Below, one piece after another: positions 1 to 10,774 of a stretch of 64,000 bases of DNA. Position 1 is the first letter of the stretch. Each line of letters starts with the position of its first letter. The DNA lies in NCBI GenBank assembly GCA_021397835.1, contig JAJFZO010000609.1, positions 6,884,001 to 6,948,000 of the forward strand, in the 5' to 3' direction. The notes beneath the pieces were generated by a model that did not search any database, was not told the DNA's origin, and saw only the letters and a list, made by a program, of their open reading frames with translations. A program made the translations under genes and the position numbers. The stretch comes from Moringa oleifera (Eukaryota > Streptophyta > Magnoliopsida > Brassicales > Moringaceae).

Positions 1-2229
1 CCTGAAGAACGAGCTCAAATTGAAAGGATTCGCGAAGAATTTAAAAAGAATCGACTTCAAGTCAAACAAAGTGCTGATCTTTTGATGAGGATGCAGGTAA
101 ACATATAATAACACAAATACATTCATCTATCATACATGCATCTATAAATTAACATGTAGTGTAAGTACCATGCTCTCTTTAGAAGGAAGATGTTGTAAAA
201 CAAATTAAAGGAAGAAAATGGAATACTATTGGTATACAAACCCATATAGATCCCTTTAGAATTTTGTAAATGCGAGTTCCAACATGATAAGATTATGACA
301 GTTATTATCTTTATACTGACACGGTTTATGCCCTGAAAGTTGAATCTTGGTCTTGGCTAAGAATGGATTTAATTACATTATACTTTTCTTAACATTTTGA
401 GTGAACTTAAACAGCTGAGAAAAGAGAATCCATGTCAACCAATTCCACGACCAGTGAAACTGAAGGAAACAGAAGTGATAACTGAGGAAGCAGTGACAAC
501 CACATTGAGAAGGGCAATCAGCTTCTACTCCTCACTTCAGGCTTAACATGGCCACTGGCCTGCTGAATCTGCTGGCGCTTTGTTTTTCCTTCCTCCTTTG
601 GTTAGTAGTACCTCTCTCATATAATGCTACTTTATTATTTGTTTATATCAGTCTAAGATGCCTAATGATCTTACATGTCATATGTAGGCGATGGCATTGT
701 ATATCACTGGGGCAGTCGACACTGTACTATCATTACAGCACCAGAAGGAAATTATCCGGTACATATATAATCATCAGGTATGGCAGTTTATTCGCCAGTT
801 ATGCCCAACATTTTAAAGTTAAATAATCGTAGTAGAAGAATAGGCCGAATGACAATGTAAATCGCAAGATTTATGTTGGATATGTGTGATTAGCAGAATG
901 AAGATGGAGGCCGGGGGCCACACATAGAGGGTCACAGCACACTGTTCGGGTCAGCAATGAGCTACATTACCCTGAGGTTGCTTGGAGAGGGCCTTGAAGA
1001 TAGAGAGGACAAGGTTGTTGCGAGAGGCAGAAAGTGGATCCTGGACCATGGTGGCCTGATGGCCATCCCATCCTGGGGCAAGTTCTGGGTCACGGTACTG
1101 CGACTTTCTACTAATTCATACTGTGACTAGCAGATAATTCGATTGGCCAATTGAAGCTTTTCTTCAAATCCAATTGACTAATCTTTTTTTCCCCTTTAAC
1201 TGACTATATTTTTTTAATTACAACATTAACATGTTTACTTTGGGTTAGGTACTCAGATGTATACGAGTGGGAAGGTTGCAACTCTTTGCCTTCAGATCGA
1301 GTTAGGATTCTGCCTGAATTCTTCCCAATTCATCCAAGTATTAATTTCCTCTGCTGAAATACAGATAGAAATCATATAGATAATTCAAACACATACGAAT
1401 ATTTTTGGGTATCGAAGAACAATGTAAGTTTTACCTCATTTCATGAAATTACAGGCAAAATGATGTGCTACTGCCGTCTGGTTTACATGCCCATGTCATA
1501 TCCGTACGGTAAGAGGTTTGTTGCGTCAATCACAGAATTGGTTCAATCAATGAGGCAAGAGCTTTGGAATGAACCTTATCAGCAAATAAACTGGAACAAA
1601 GCACGAAATACAATTGCGAAGGTTTGCAGGCCGATTTTTTGATACGGAAAAGCATCACATAGTATAGTCACAATCAGAAAACAGATACGTTAGCACTGAT
1701 TTAAACACGAAGCTGATTAAAGGAATATTTCCAGGAGGATCTGTACTATCCTCACCCTGTCATACAAGATCTCATATTTAGCTACCTAGAGTGCACTTCG
1801 TCAGCAATTCAAGGGCTGGCAGTGTTCAGAAAGCTACAGTCCACACACAGAAAACCAGAAATAGACAGTTGCATCTCTCAAGCAATTCAGTATATTGAAG
1901 AAACACAAAATTCAGATGGTTCATGGCCAGTGTCAGACATTCAATATATGGATTTGCGTTTTCGTCTTTGTTTTCATTAGAGTGGTAGTAGCAGAAACCA
2001 CTAAGTAAACAAAGAAAAGTTAATAATTGCAAGTCATTCCTACTGAAACAGGTATGGCTGCTGGGGAATTTGCTATACGTATGGGACATGGTTTGCAGTA
2101 CAGGGGTTGGCAGCCTGTGGTAGAGACTGCAAGAACAGTTCTACCCTGCATAAAGCTTGTCAGTTTTTATTATCCAAGCAGCTACCTGATGGTGGATGGG
2201 GAGAGTTTTACCTTTCTAGCCAGAATAAG
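1..2229 (+). pseudogene. Oxidosqualene cyclase (beta-amyrin synthase-like) pseudogene, 5' and central exons
   Basis: Oxidosqualene cyclases convert 2,3-oxidosqualene to triterpene or sterol scaffolds on the ER membrane. Eight exon pieces can be read in order: 1-96 (gene starts left of the window), 415-600, 688-777, 897-1094, 1249-1337, 1455-1621, 1735-1926 and 2052-2229. Family landmarks include HWPAESAG, the exon with [39 protein letters not shown], and the QW-type repeats NSDGSW and LPDGGWGE. Damage: an in-frame TAA at 544-546 just before GHWPAES; a one-base insertion near 1255; and a 1735-1926 exon that joins the EDLYYPHP exon directly to the later YxECTSSAIQGL exon. The family region between these, roughly 250 residues including the DCTAE catalytic motif, is missing. 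The last exons resume at 7189 beyond a retrotransposon. Motifs favour the amyrin synthase branch over cycloartenol synthase, but product specificity cannot be assigned. Confidence 0.93.
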
Positions 2230-2343
2230 GTATAGATAATTTGACCATTTTCATGTGCTAAGCTTATCCGTCAGACCAAAAGAGTTATAATGACACTTAC
2301 ACTATACTTACTTTCTGAGTTATTATGAAACCTATGGCATACT

Positions 2344-2627
2344 TGTTATAAAACAGAGGAGAAGAAATAAAAAATCAAAAGGAAATATGTGGAACAGAAA
2401 CTTCTTGAATTGAACCATAAGTTACTGGCTCAACAATAATTATTTTTATAGATAGAAATGCACCTATCATTGGTATAATAATAGCACTATTAACTTCATT
2501 ATTTAATCCCTTACTAGACATTCTATATCAACCTAAAATTATGGAAACACAAGTCCAACATTTCAATAAATAAAATTTATTCCTAAAGACTAGGATAATA
2601 GATAAACATGACCCAAATTTTGTAACA
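2344..2627 (-). repeat. Copia LTR (3' LTR in element orientation)
   Basis: It starts TGTTATAAAACAGAG and ends with TGTAACA on the + strand, giving the TG...CA termini expected of an LTR. It aligns along its whole length with 6751-7035. It is about 284 bp, short for a plant copia LTR but within range. Confidence 0.9.
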
Positions 2628-3105
2628 ATCCATATCTTAAACTGAAAATTTTCAACATTTAGTTTAACACTTTAACCATTATTGCCCTCCAAGGTGCAAA
2701 TACCAAGTTGACTCCTTAAGTTTTAAAATGCAACTACCTTAAGAGGTTTGATAAAAATATCAACTATCTGATCTTCACTTTTGCAATGAATCAGATTAAT
2801 GATCCCATCATTTGTAAAATTCCTCAAATACTGGTATTTCATATCTATATGCTTGCTTCTCTCATGTAAAACTAGAATTTTAAAGAGCTTATGGTAAAAC
2901 TGTTATCACAAAAAATTATAATACCTCCCTCTTGTTTGAAATGCAAAGCTTCAAGAATTTTTCTCGACCAAATAGCTTGACAAGTGCATGAATTTGCTAC
3001 AGCAAATTCAACTACAGTAGATGAAATTATGACTATTTACTGCTTCTTTGAAGACCATAAAATAGCAGCTGAACCTAACATAAAAGTATATTGTGAAGTG
3101 TTTTT

Positions 3106-4112
3106 TCAGTTATTTTGATCACCTACAAAATCACTGTCTGAATAACCAACTAAATCCATCAACTTCCTTTTCTTGTAAAATAAAACAAACTCTGTAGTTT
3201 CTCTCAAGTAGCGAAGTATCCTTTTGGCTGCTTGAAGATGTATTTCTTTTGGATTCTCCATATATCTGCTAATGAGACTAACAGGATACTTTATGTTAGG
3301 TCTTGTGACTATTAAATACATTAAGCTCCTAATAATCTGCTTATAGAGAGTGTTGTCAACATTCTTCCCTCAATGGTCTCTAGTCAACTTCAAACTGCAT
3401 TCAATTGGTGTGCTCATAAAGTGGCAATTCTTCATCCCAAACCTACCCATAACTTCTTATAAATATTTCTTTTGAGAAACATAAATGCCATTAGTAGATT
3501 GCTCAACTTTAATGCCAAGGAAATAATGCATCATGCTTAAGTCTGACATATTAAATTTTACCATCATGGATTTCTTAAAATCATCAAACATAATAGTGTC
3601 ATTCCCAGTGAATATCAAATAATGAGCATTTTATCATCATTACCAGCTTTAACATAAAGTGTGCGTTCAAATGGGCACTTCTCAAAATTAGCTTCAGAAA
3701 ATAAGTATCTATGCGACTATATCAAGCTTGTGGAGCTTGTTTTAAGCCGTATAATACCTTTTTTAATCTATACACTTTATGTTCACTTTCACTTTTCATA
3801 AAACCAAGAGATTGATCAACAGATGCCTATTCTTCTAAACCACCATGTAAGAATGCGTATTTGACTTCAAGATGGAAGATAGACCAAGAATTTTATGCTG
3901 CCAATGCAGTCATCATTTTAATTATATCATGCATCACTACAGAAGCAAACACCTCCTTGTAAGCCATGCAAATTCTTGCTTGTATCCTTTAGCTGCCAGT
4001 TGTGCTTTATATTTATCAACCTTACCATTTTCCTTCGACTTTGTCTTATAAATCCACTTGACACTAATGGTTTTCTCATCTTTAGGAAGATCAATTTGTA
4101 ACCAAGTATCAT
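3106..4112 (-). pseudogene. Copia reverse transcriptase and RNase H remnants
   Basis: The - strand carries broken reverse transcriptase pieces at about 3590-4112. They end in RNase H-side sequence at 3106-3321 with TRPNIKYPVSLISRYMENP, AAKRILRYLRET and GYSDSDFVGD, all copia hallmarks. Around 3590-3650, where YVDD should sit between an ILI segment and GND, the motif is absent and only a short scar remains. The polymerase is therefore dead by deletion as well as by stops. Confidence 0.87.
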
Positions 4113-4865
4113 TCCTTTCTATAGCAGTAATCTCCTCATCATACTCTTATGCTACTTTAGGTCTTGTTCAAGACCTTCATATGTTGTTGGATCATAATCT
4201 GAAAGTAAAGCATAATATGTGGAAAAATTGTTAAACAGATCAACACAAGTCATCGGATAATCTTGCATCCAAGAAGGCCTTTGTCTAACACGTTTTGGTT
4301 ATGAACTTATTGCTACATCAAGTTTAGTAACTACAACTGAATTTTTAGCACTTGCAGAGGTAATATTTGGTGAAATTTGCTATTGCGTAAGCTGTTCCTT
4401 TTCAAAATCTGTCATTCTATCATAGTTTATCAGAATTTGCTCTTCAGTTGAGCTACTACTCCATGGGCCAATTGTTCTCCTCATCAAAGACTAAATCTAG
4501 GCTTGTCACGACTTTTTTAGTAACAAGATTATACAATATATGTGCCTTTGACTGATCACTCATATCAAGAAATACACACTTCTTACCTTTATCATCAAGC
4601 TTTCTCCTCTTTTGATTAGGAACATGAACATAACCTACACACCCAAAATTCTGAAGTGATTTACAGCTCGTCTACATCCATTCCAACCCTCTTTTAGTGT
4701 CATATTTGTGGATAGAAATTGTAGGACTTCGATTGAGTATATGATAGCTTAAATCCATTGCTTCAGGCCAAAATTTCTTTAGAACACATTACTTGTTAAA
4801 AAACTTTGCACCATGTTTAATATTATGTCATTCTTCCTCTCGCAAACACCGTTTTCCTTAGGTGT

Positions 4866-5150
4866 CTAGGTTGTTGCCAATTGCCTACAGATTCCTTGCT
4901 TATTGCAATATTCATCAAATTCGTCTGAATCATACTTTTCATCATGATCAATTTGTAACATCTTTATGGATGCATCTACCTCCTTTTCAACTGAAGCTTT
5001 AAAACTTTTAAGAGCTTCAAATTTCTTATGCAAAAAATGAACACATAATTTTTTACTAAAATCATCAAAGAATGACATAAAATATCGTTTACCTCCATTT
5101 GAAGTTGGACTAATGAGATCACATAAGTCAAAATGCACTAACTCCAGCAC
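4866..5150 (-). pseudogene. Copia integrase core fragment
   Basis: The frame reads ELVHFDLCDLISPTSNGGK then YFMSFFDDFSK, the start of an rve integrase core: first Asp in the HFDLC segment, second Asp near QIDHDEKYDSDEF. Stops separate it from the protease upstream and from reverse transcriptase downstream. Confidence 0.87.
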
Positions 5151-5571
5151 TTTTTTAGTTTTTTGAAAATTTTCGTTTGGAAACTGATCTCAATGTTGCT
5201 TACTAACAATGCAATCTTAGCAAGCTTGAGATGGTGTAGTAATTTGTGGCAGTCTTTCCACCATATTCTTTTCTTGTAGTGTTTTCAATCCACCAAAACT
5301 TAAATTTACATAGTGAAAATGCCACAATCATGCCTCATCACTCACTTTTGTGTAAAAACAAGAATGAGTAGTATTGTTGAGATAAAGTGGGAACATTCTT
5401 TTTGTTATCATCACTTGAGCAATTAAACCTAGCTTATCATTAAGTACTTTGTAAACTCTTCCTTTAATCATGACCTCATAACCCTTCTCTTGCAACTACC
5501 AATGTGAAAGAACTTTGTTTTCAAATCTGGAACATAGAACACATTAGGAATGCTCCTAAGTGAATTATCTC

Positions 5572-5787
5572 TTATATGAATGGTACCTTTTCCTTTCTCA
5601 TAACTTTGACTTTAAAATTATCTCCAAATTTTGCAGTGTCATGAAAGGACTCATCTAACTCCAAGAATACAAATTTATCATCGTACATATGAATCCTACA
5701 ACCTGCATCTAAATACCACAAGTTTTGATTGCCAACTTTATTGGCATAACATGCCATTAATAAATAAATTTCTTCTTCCTTCTTCAT
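5572..5787 (-). pseudogene. Copia aspartic protease fragment
   Basis: The frame contains NLWYLDAGCRIHM, the copia protease active-site region, normally WxLDSGxSxHM. The catalytic Asp is still present, but the following Ser is Ala. The downstream part continues to KVMRKEKV before the frame closes. Confidence 0.85.
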
Positions 5788-6098
5788 ATAGTGAGATTGT
5801 TCATTACACTGTTTAGATAAATTTATATAACACTCTGATCGATAATGATCAACCTATGACATCTGAAGCATTTAACTTAGGACTTATTCACTGACCTTGC
5901 TTTGGCAATTAATGTATGGTTGCCACCACGTCCTCCTTTTCTGCCTTACGACTCACCATTTTTAGAGTTTTGCTGTAAGTTTCTACGATTTTTTTTCCAC
6001 TAGCCCATACCTTTTCTTTCATCTTTTTTGCTTGGACTCATATTAGTGGAAGCCTTTAAGGCTTGCTCTTCCTTCTCCTGTTGATAGACTTTTTGTTT

Positions 6099-6359
6099 TT
6101 AGGCCAACAAGGAACTTTGTAATTCATCAATCGATAACGCATCAATATCTTTAAATTCCTCAACAGAACAAACAATGTCATTAAATTTTAGTTTCATTGA
6201 TCGAAGAATCTTTTCAACAATGGTAACATCCTCTATCTTATCACCATAGACTAGCATCTTGTTAGCAATTATCATTGCTCTTTCCACGTAATCAAGGATA
6301 GATTCACCTAACTTCATGTATAAATTCTCAAACTCAGTTCGAAGTGCTTGAAGGTGCAC
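6099..6359 (-). pseudogene. Copia gag polyprotein fragment (UBN2-type)
   Basis: The - strand frame shows the UBN2/copia gag pattern: LQALRTEFENLYMKLGES, then a YVERAMIIANKM helix and VEKILRSMKLKFNDIV. This domain forms the particle coat in copia elements. Further along (near 5850) a partial CxxCH remains of the zinc knuckle. The frame is broken on both sides. Confidence 0.85.
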
Positions 6360-6737
6360 ATGTTTTGCCTTTACATTCTCTTAATACTTTTTCTTCATTG
6401 TCTCCTAAATGTGCTTGGAGGTATCTTTGCAAAGAATCATCTCCAACGTTGCTTAATCGATGGCTTAAAACAAATAATTTTTGGCCTTGAGATCCTTCAG
6501 TTGCAAAGCCTCTTGTTCAATCTCTATTGCCACTGGTTCTTCTAACCAGACTCAACAACATGCCAATACTCCTTGGACCTAAGAAAAATCTTCATCAACA
6601 TGCTTTAATGATCATAGTGACCATCAAAGTGTGCATAGCAAATTGAACAAATTTTTTTTTTAAAAAAAAAAGATGTTGAAGCCATTAAACTCATAAAGCA
6701 ACTACAGGTTTACACTCTCAGCTTACCAAATAACATT

Positions 6738-6749
6738 GCTCTGATGCCA
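6738..6749 (-). other. Primer-binding site, tRNA-iMet type
   Basis: The - strand reads TGGCATCAGAGC, one mismatch from TGGTATCAGAGC, the usual plant copia primer site complementary to initiator methionine tRNA. It lies one base inside the 5' LTR, which fixes the element's orientation. Confidence 0.9.
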
Positions 6750-6750
6750 C

Positions 6751-7035
6751 TATTATAAAATAGAGAAGAAGAAATAGGAAATTAAAAGGGAATCTGTTGA
6801 ATAAAAACTTACTGAATAAACCATGTTTTATTGACTCACTAACAATTGTTTTTTTAGATAGAGATGTAACTATCGGTAACAAATAACATGACTACTAACT
6901 CCACTATCTTAATCTTTTATCGCACATCCTGATATCTGCCTAAAATTAGGAAAACACAACTACAATATTTCAACAACTAAAAATTTACTCATAAAGACTA
7001 GGATAACAGATTAACATGACCCAAATTCTGTAATA
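6751..7035 (-). repeat. Copia LTR (5' LTR in element orientation)
   Basis: Partner of 2344-2627. Shared blocks include ATAAAAYAGAG at the start and CATAAAGACTAGGATAA near the end. Both terminal dinucleotides have decayed (TA...TA instead of TG...CA). ATACT follows directly at 7036. Confidence 0.9.
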
Positions 7036-7188
7036 ATACTTACTTTCTGATTAATACTCATGCAAAGATGAGTAGTTGAACTGTTCTAACTAAAGCAATA
7101 TCGCTGAAGAACACTTTACTATGAATAGTTTGATCTTTTTTCTCAAAAATTTCTTTTCTCATGCATTGATCGTAGTTCACTAAAATAG

Positions 7189-7743
7189 GTATACACAAAC
7201 CTGGAAAGGAATAGAGCAAATCTAATACAGATAGCATGGGCTCCATTAGCTTTCATTGATGTTGGACAGGTTAGTTTCTATAAACAAAGCAAAAACATTG
7301 TTGTAGATTGTTTAGCAACAAAAAATTCTGTGTTTTGACATATGATGTACTTTTTCCCTTTCATGTGGGTTCATCATATTCTCAATGCCTTCATGTTTGA
7401 TGTTGAATATTTTCTTAAGCAAAAGGCCAATGTAGATCCTACACCAATAAATCATGGAATGAGGGTCTTGTCCAATTGACATATGGAAGATGGTGACTTC
7501 CCTTAAAAAGTAATTCTCATTGATATACGGCAGCTTTAATCCACTTAGAAAAAGAACAAGAACATTTTTTAGGCAAGTATTATGCTGTAAAACGTGTCTA
7601 ATGAATTTTTATTTTTATTTTAGCTATAATAGGAATGTACTCGGGTGTATATGAGGAATTGTCCTTTGAACTGCTTAGCATATCGAAACGTTTTCCCCAT
7701 TTGGGCTCTCAGGGAATATCATCACCGTGTGTTACGTGCATAA
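7189..7743 (+). pseudogene. Oxidosqualene cyclase pseudogene, 3' exons
   Basis: This continues the cyclase interrupted by the copia element. Exon 7189-7269 follows an AG and reads VYTNLERNRANLIQIAW up to IDVGQ and a GT donor. Exon 7426-7510 reads DPTPINHGMRVLSN, then TGA (7477-7479), then HMEDGDFP and a second stop TAA in place of the usual Gln. Exon 7633-7743 reads YMRNCPLN, then YRNVFPIWALREYHHRV and the natural stop at 7741-7743. Splice signals are still recognisable, so the decay came after a normal gene structure existed. The order matches the usual C-terminus of plant cyclases. Confidence 0.9.
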
Positions 7744-8560
7744 ATGTAGTATCTTGTTGGGTTTTTTATATTTCTTGCTGCATTTTCTCTAGCCTTTTTA
7801 TTCTAGATTATTGAGAATGAGTGTTGCAAATCTTTACAGTTGGATGGTGTTTTAATTTTCTTATGCTTACTTCATCCTTATCCCAAATATAGTATGTTAA
7901 AGCATGTATGAAATCCATAAAGGCATGATGATCAAGATGAATGCAAAAAAAAAAAAAAAGAAAAAAAAAAGAAATTCATAAACTCAACAAAGAAAACAAA
8001 CATAAATTTCCATGAATTTTGAAATTAACAGAAATCAATTGCTTGTTTCAAGCTTGCTAGAGTCAAAATTTTTTTAATGATATGTTATGCAAATATAAAG
8101 CAAGAGAATAATCAACCAATAAAAAAGGTTAGTACTATCACAAGCATAAAGAATAATGAAAACAAACAATAAACAAAGAAACCTTAAGTTTCAGTTTAAG
8201 TAAGCTACTTTAACCTATCCTTGTGACAAAAGGGAAGTTGATGATCAAATTTTCAATGTAGAATGCTCCATAATGGTGAAGTTTGCTCTCCGAGTTTGTA
8301 AGAATAGGCTGATCTTGGTTTATCTCAAGTGTTACGGTATTTACTAGTTGATGATTGAAGTAGAAGTATATATATTCATGTAATTTATTGTTGTCTGCAT
8401 CACAGAGGAGCTGAATTTAATGCAAAAATTCTTGATGTGTGTTCTTATGAAATGTTAACATTAAAAGTGATTTTATTTTTTGTGTTACATAAATGTTTTA
8501 CATTGACAATTATGGGAAAGTCGTTTTTGTATCATTTTCAATAAGGTTACAAGGCTTGTC
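7744..8560. other. Intergenic, 3' flank of the cyclase pseudogene
   Basis: AT-rich, with an interrupted poly(A) tract near 7947-7970 and short direct words. No coding region, RNA gene or clear element boundary seen. Confidence 0.5.
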
Positions 8561-10070
8561 TATCTCTTTGTGATATAAGTTTTCTTAAATATTTTTATAT
8601 TATTTTAATAAATAAAAACAAAAAAAAATTTATAAAATTTTGATATTTATTCTTTATTATTTATCAAATTTTCACTTTAAAAAAGCGACAAAATTAATTA
8701 TTAATTTAGATTAAATTAAATATTATCAAAAAAATTATAAATTTATGATATTTAAATTAAAAATTTTATAAAAATTATTTAAACTATTATCATAAAAAAT
8801 TTTAAAATTTTTTAATACTAAAAAATATAACAAAAATTTTAAAAAAATTAAAAAAATTATTTATCTTGTATAGAAAGTTATTCATATTTGAGAGATAAAC
8901 TCAAAATAGAATGAAAAATTAATTTGAATCATTTTGAAGTATTTTAATAATAAAAATATTTTTAATTTTTATAACTGTTATTAAAGGCTAATTTAGACTA
9001 AATTGAAAATGTTAAGATTTGAGTTATTACTTTTTGATCATTAAAGTTTGATTAACAACATAGAGTAAATATTAAAATTTTATATAATTTTTATAATAAA
9101 AAATATTTTATTTTTTTAAGGATTAATAATATGATTCAAATGGTACTTTTTTCATATTTTTAAAAGTAAATTTGTTTTCTCAAATAAAAATAATATTTTT
9201 ATTTTTTTGAGATTTTAGAAATCTGGCAAAGCAGAATTACTATATTATCTAATAAAAAATTATTTTTTTAAATGAAAATAAATATATATTGTTTGTATTT
9301 ATATTGCTCAAATTTATTTTTATTTCAAATTAATAGGATTAAAAATTTAAAAATTTAAAAATTTATGACTTAAAATACATTTTTAAGATAACTAAAGAGA
9401 AATTTATTTTTAATTGTATTTTTAATCATAGATTTATTAATTGATTACTTAGATTAATAAATACTGCTAGTACAACAAGTATGTGCTTTATTTGTTGAAC
9501 ATAATTTTATATGTTATCCATTTTAGTTAAACATTAATATGCTATTTCATTCTTTAAAATTATTTTCTTTTAAACAAATATTTTAGAGATTAAAAATTAA
9601 AAAAAAGTGAAATGTTTATATATTATCTCTAAAAATATACATATTTTTAATTTTGAAGATTAAATGTTAAAAGAATGGTTAAACCTTTATATTTTTCAAA
9701 ATTTATAAATTGTAATTTCACACTCTTCATTCATATTTATTATTCTTTTTTTTTTTTGAACTATCATATGATACAATATTTTTTTGAATAATAATTTTAA
9801 TTATTAAATAAAGTTTAAAACTAAAAGATAATCATAATTAATTAGAATCAATCATGAGGTGCTGTAGGATGTTAATTCTTTTTTTAAAATTTTTTTCTTT
9901 TGATTTTACTTGTTGTTGTTAATTTAAAAAATAATTTTATAAAAATAAACAAGCTTTTAATGTTTAATCACATTGTCAAAAAATATTATTGACAATTTTT
10001 TATTTTTATTTTATTTGTTTTTTATTTTTTAAAAAATTAATATAGAAATTTTTAATCACTTTGGGTTTCC
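8560..10070. repeat. Decayed LTR-like sequence related to the gypsy LTR at 18262-20565
   Basis: Extremely AT-rich. Near its right end several landmarks occur in the same order as in the gypsy LTR: GTTAAACCTTTATA (near 9678, compare 20167), a GTxGTxGGATGyTxAT block (near 9860, compare 20317), and an AATCACAxTxTxAAAA block (near 9966, compare 20425). The GTTGTGGGATGCT block is typical of Tat-lineage gypsy LTR ends. No coding sequence or primer site follows, so a solo or truncated LTR is the best reading. Boundaries are approximate. Confidence 0.45.
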
Positions 10071-10774
10071 CAATTAAATACATGGAAGTTATTCTTTTCT
10101 TTTTCTTTCCATCCCATAAATATACTTAACAAATATAATTTGCTTTTATGTTATCCTTAACCTAATATCAAACATAATATACATATCATCACATTGTAGT
10201 TAATGTTTAAATCTTTTCATTTTTGTCTTTCAATGTTAAGGGATAGAACAGCATGCACCTATTAAAACTCATTTGTCTATAATCCGGCTTTCAGGGAGCC
10301 ATCTGGTTCCTGCCTGTCATCCAAAACATTCCATTCATCAATTCTCAAGCTATGTTTGCCCCAATAATTCTAATAGCTCATTTTTGAATTCATGTTGTCT
10401 GCAAGAATAACTTCATGTTGAAATGACGGTGATCATGTAATCGCTTTAATTATGGTGGCATTTGAGGAGGTTCATCACCAGATGATGTGTTGAGAGAAGA
10501 ATATACACGTCTAATTAATTTGTCACTGTCCAGAATAGCTTTATATTAAATGGCCTTACTATCAGATTGTGGGACAGCAGAAACAAGACCAAGGACTACA
10601 ATAAAATGGAACAAAATCTTGAACATCTGATTTGATAATAACCAAGAAAACCAATAAAAATGAAAATCAAATAGGGCTAAACATATGAATGAGCATGCAC
10701 CTTCCTGGATGCAATAATCTTAAATGATAAAGAGAGCTTGTCAATACTGCCACCATGAGCATTTATTACCTTCA
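10071..10774. other. Intergenic, no gene recognised
   Basis: Between the LTR-like block and the terpene synthase relic. A less AT-rich patch at about 10240-10560 may be remnant 3' flank of the terpene synthase gene. Nothing coding was recognised. Confidence 0.4.

Larger units (their letters stand above)
2339..7040 (-). mobile_element. Ty1/copia LTR retrotransposon inserted in the cyclase pseudogene intron, decayed
   Basis: A complete but dead copia element reads on the - strand. It is bounded by two LTRs (2344-2627 and 6751-7035) and by the 5-bp direct repeat ATACT (2339-2343 and 7036-7040), the expected target duplication. A tRNA-iMet type primer-binding site lies at 6738-6749. In the element's own direction the order is gag, protease, integrase, reverse transcriptase, RNase H, which is the Ty1/copia order. 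All domains carry stops or frameshifts. The two LTRs agree at only about three quarters to four fifths of positions by eye, so the insertion is old. It separates cyclase exons ending at 2229 and starting at 7189, so it landed in an intron. Confidence 0.92.
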
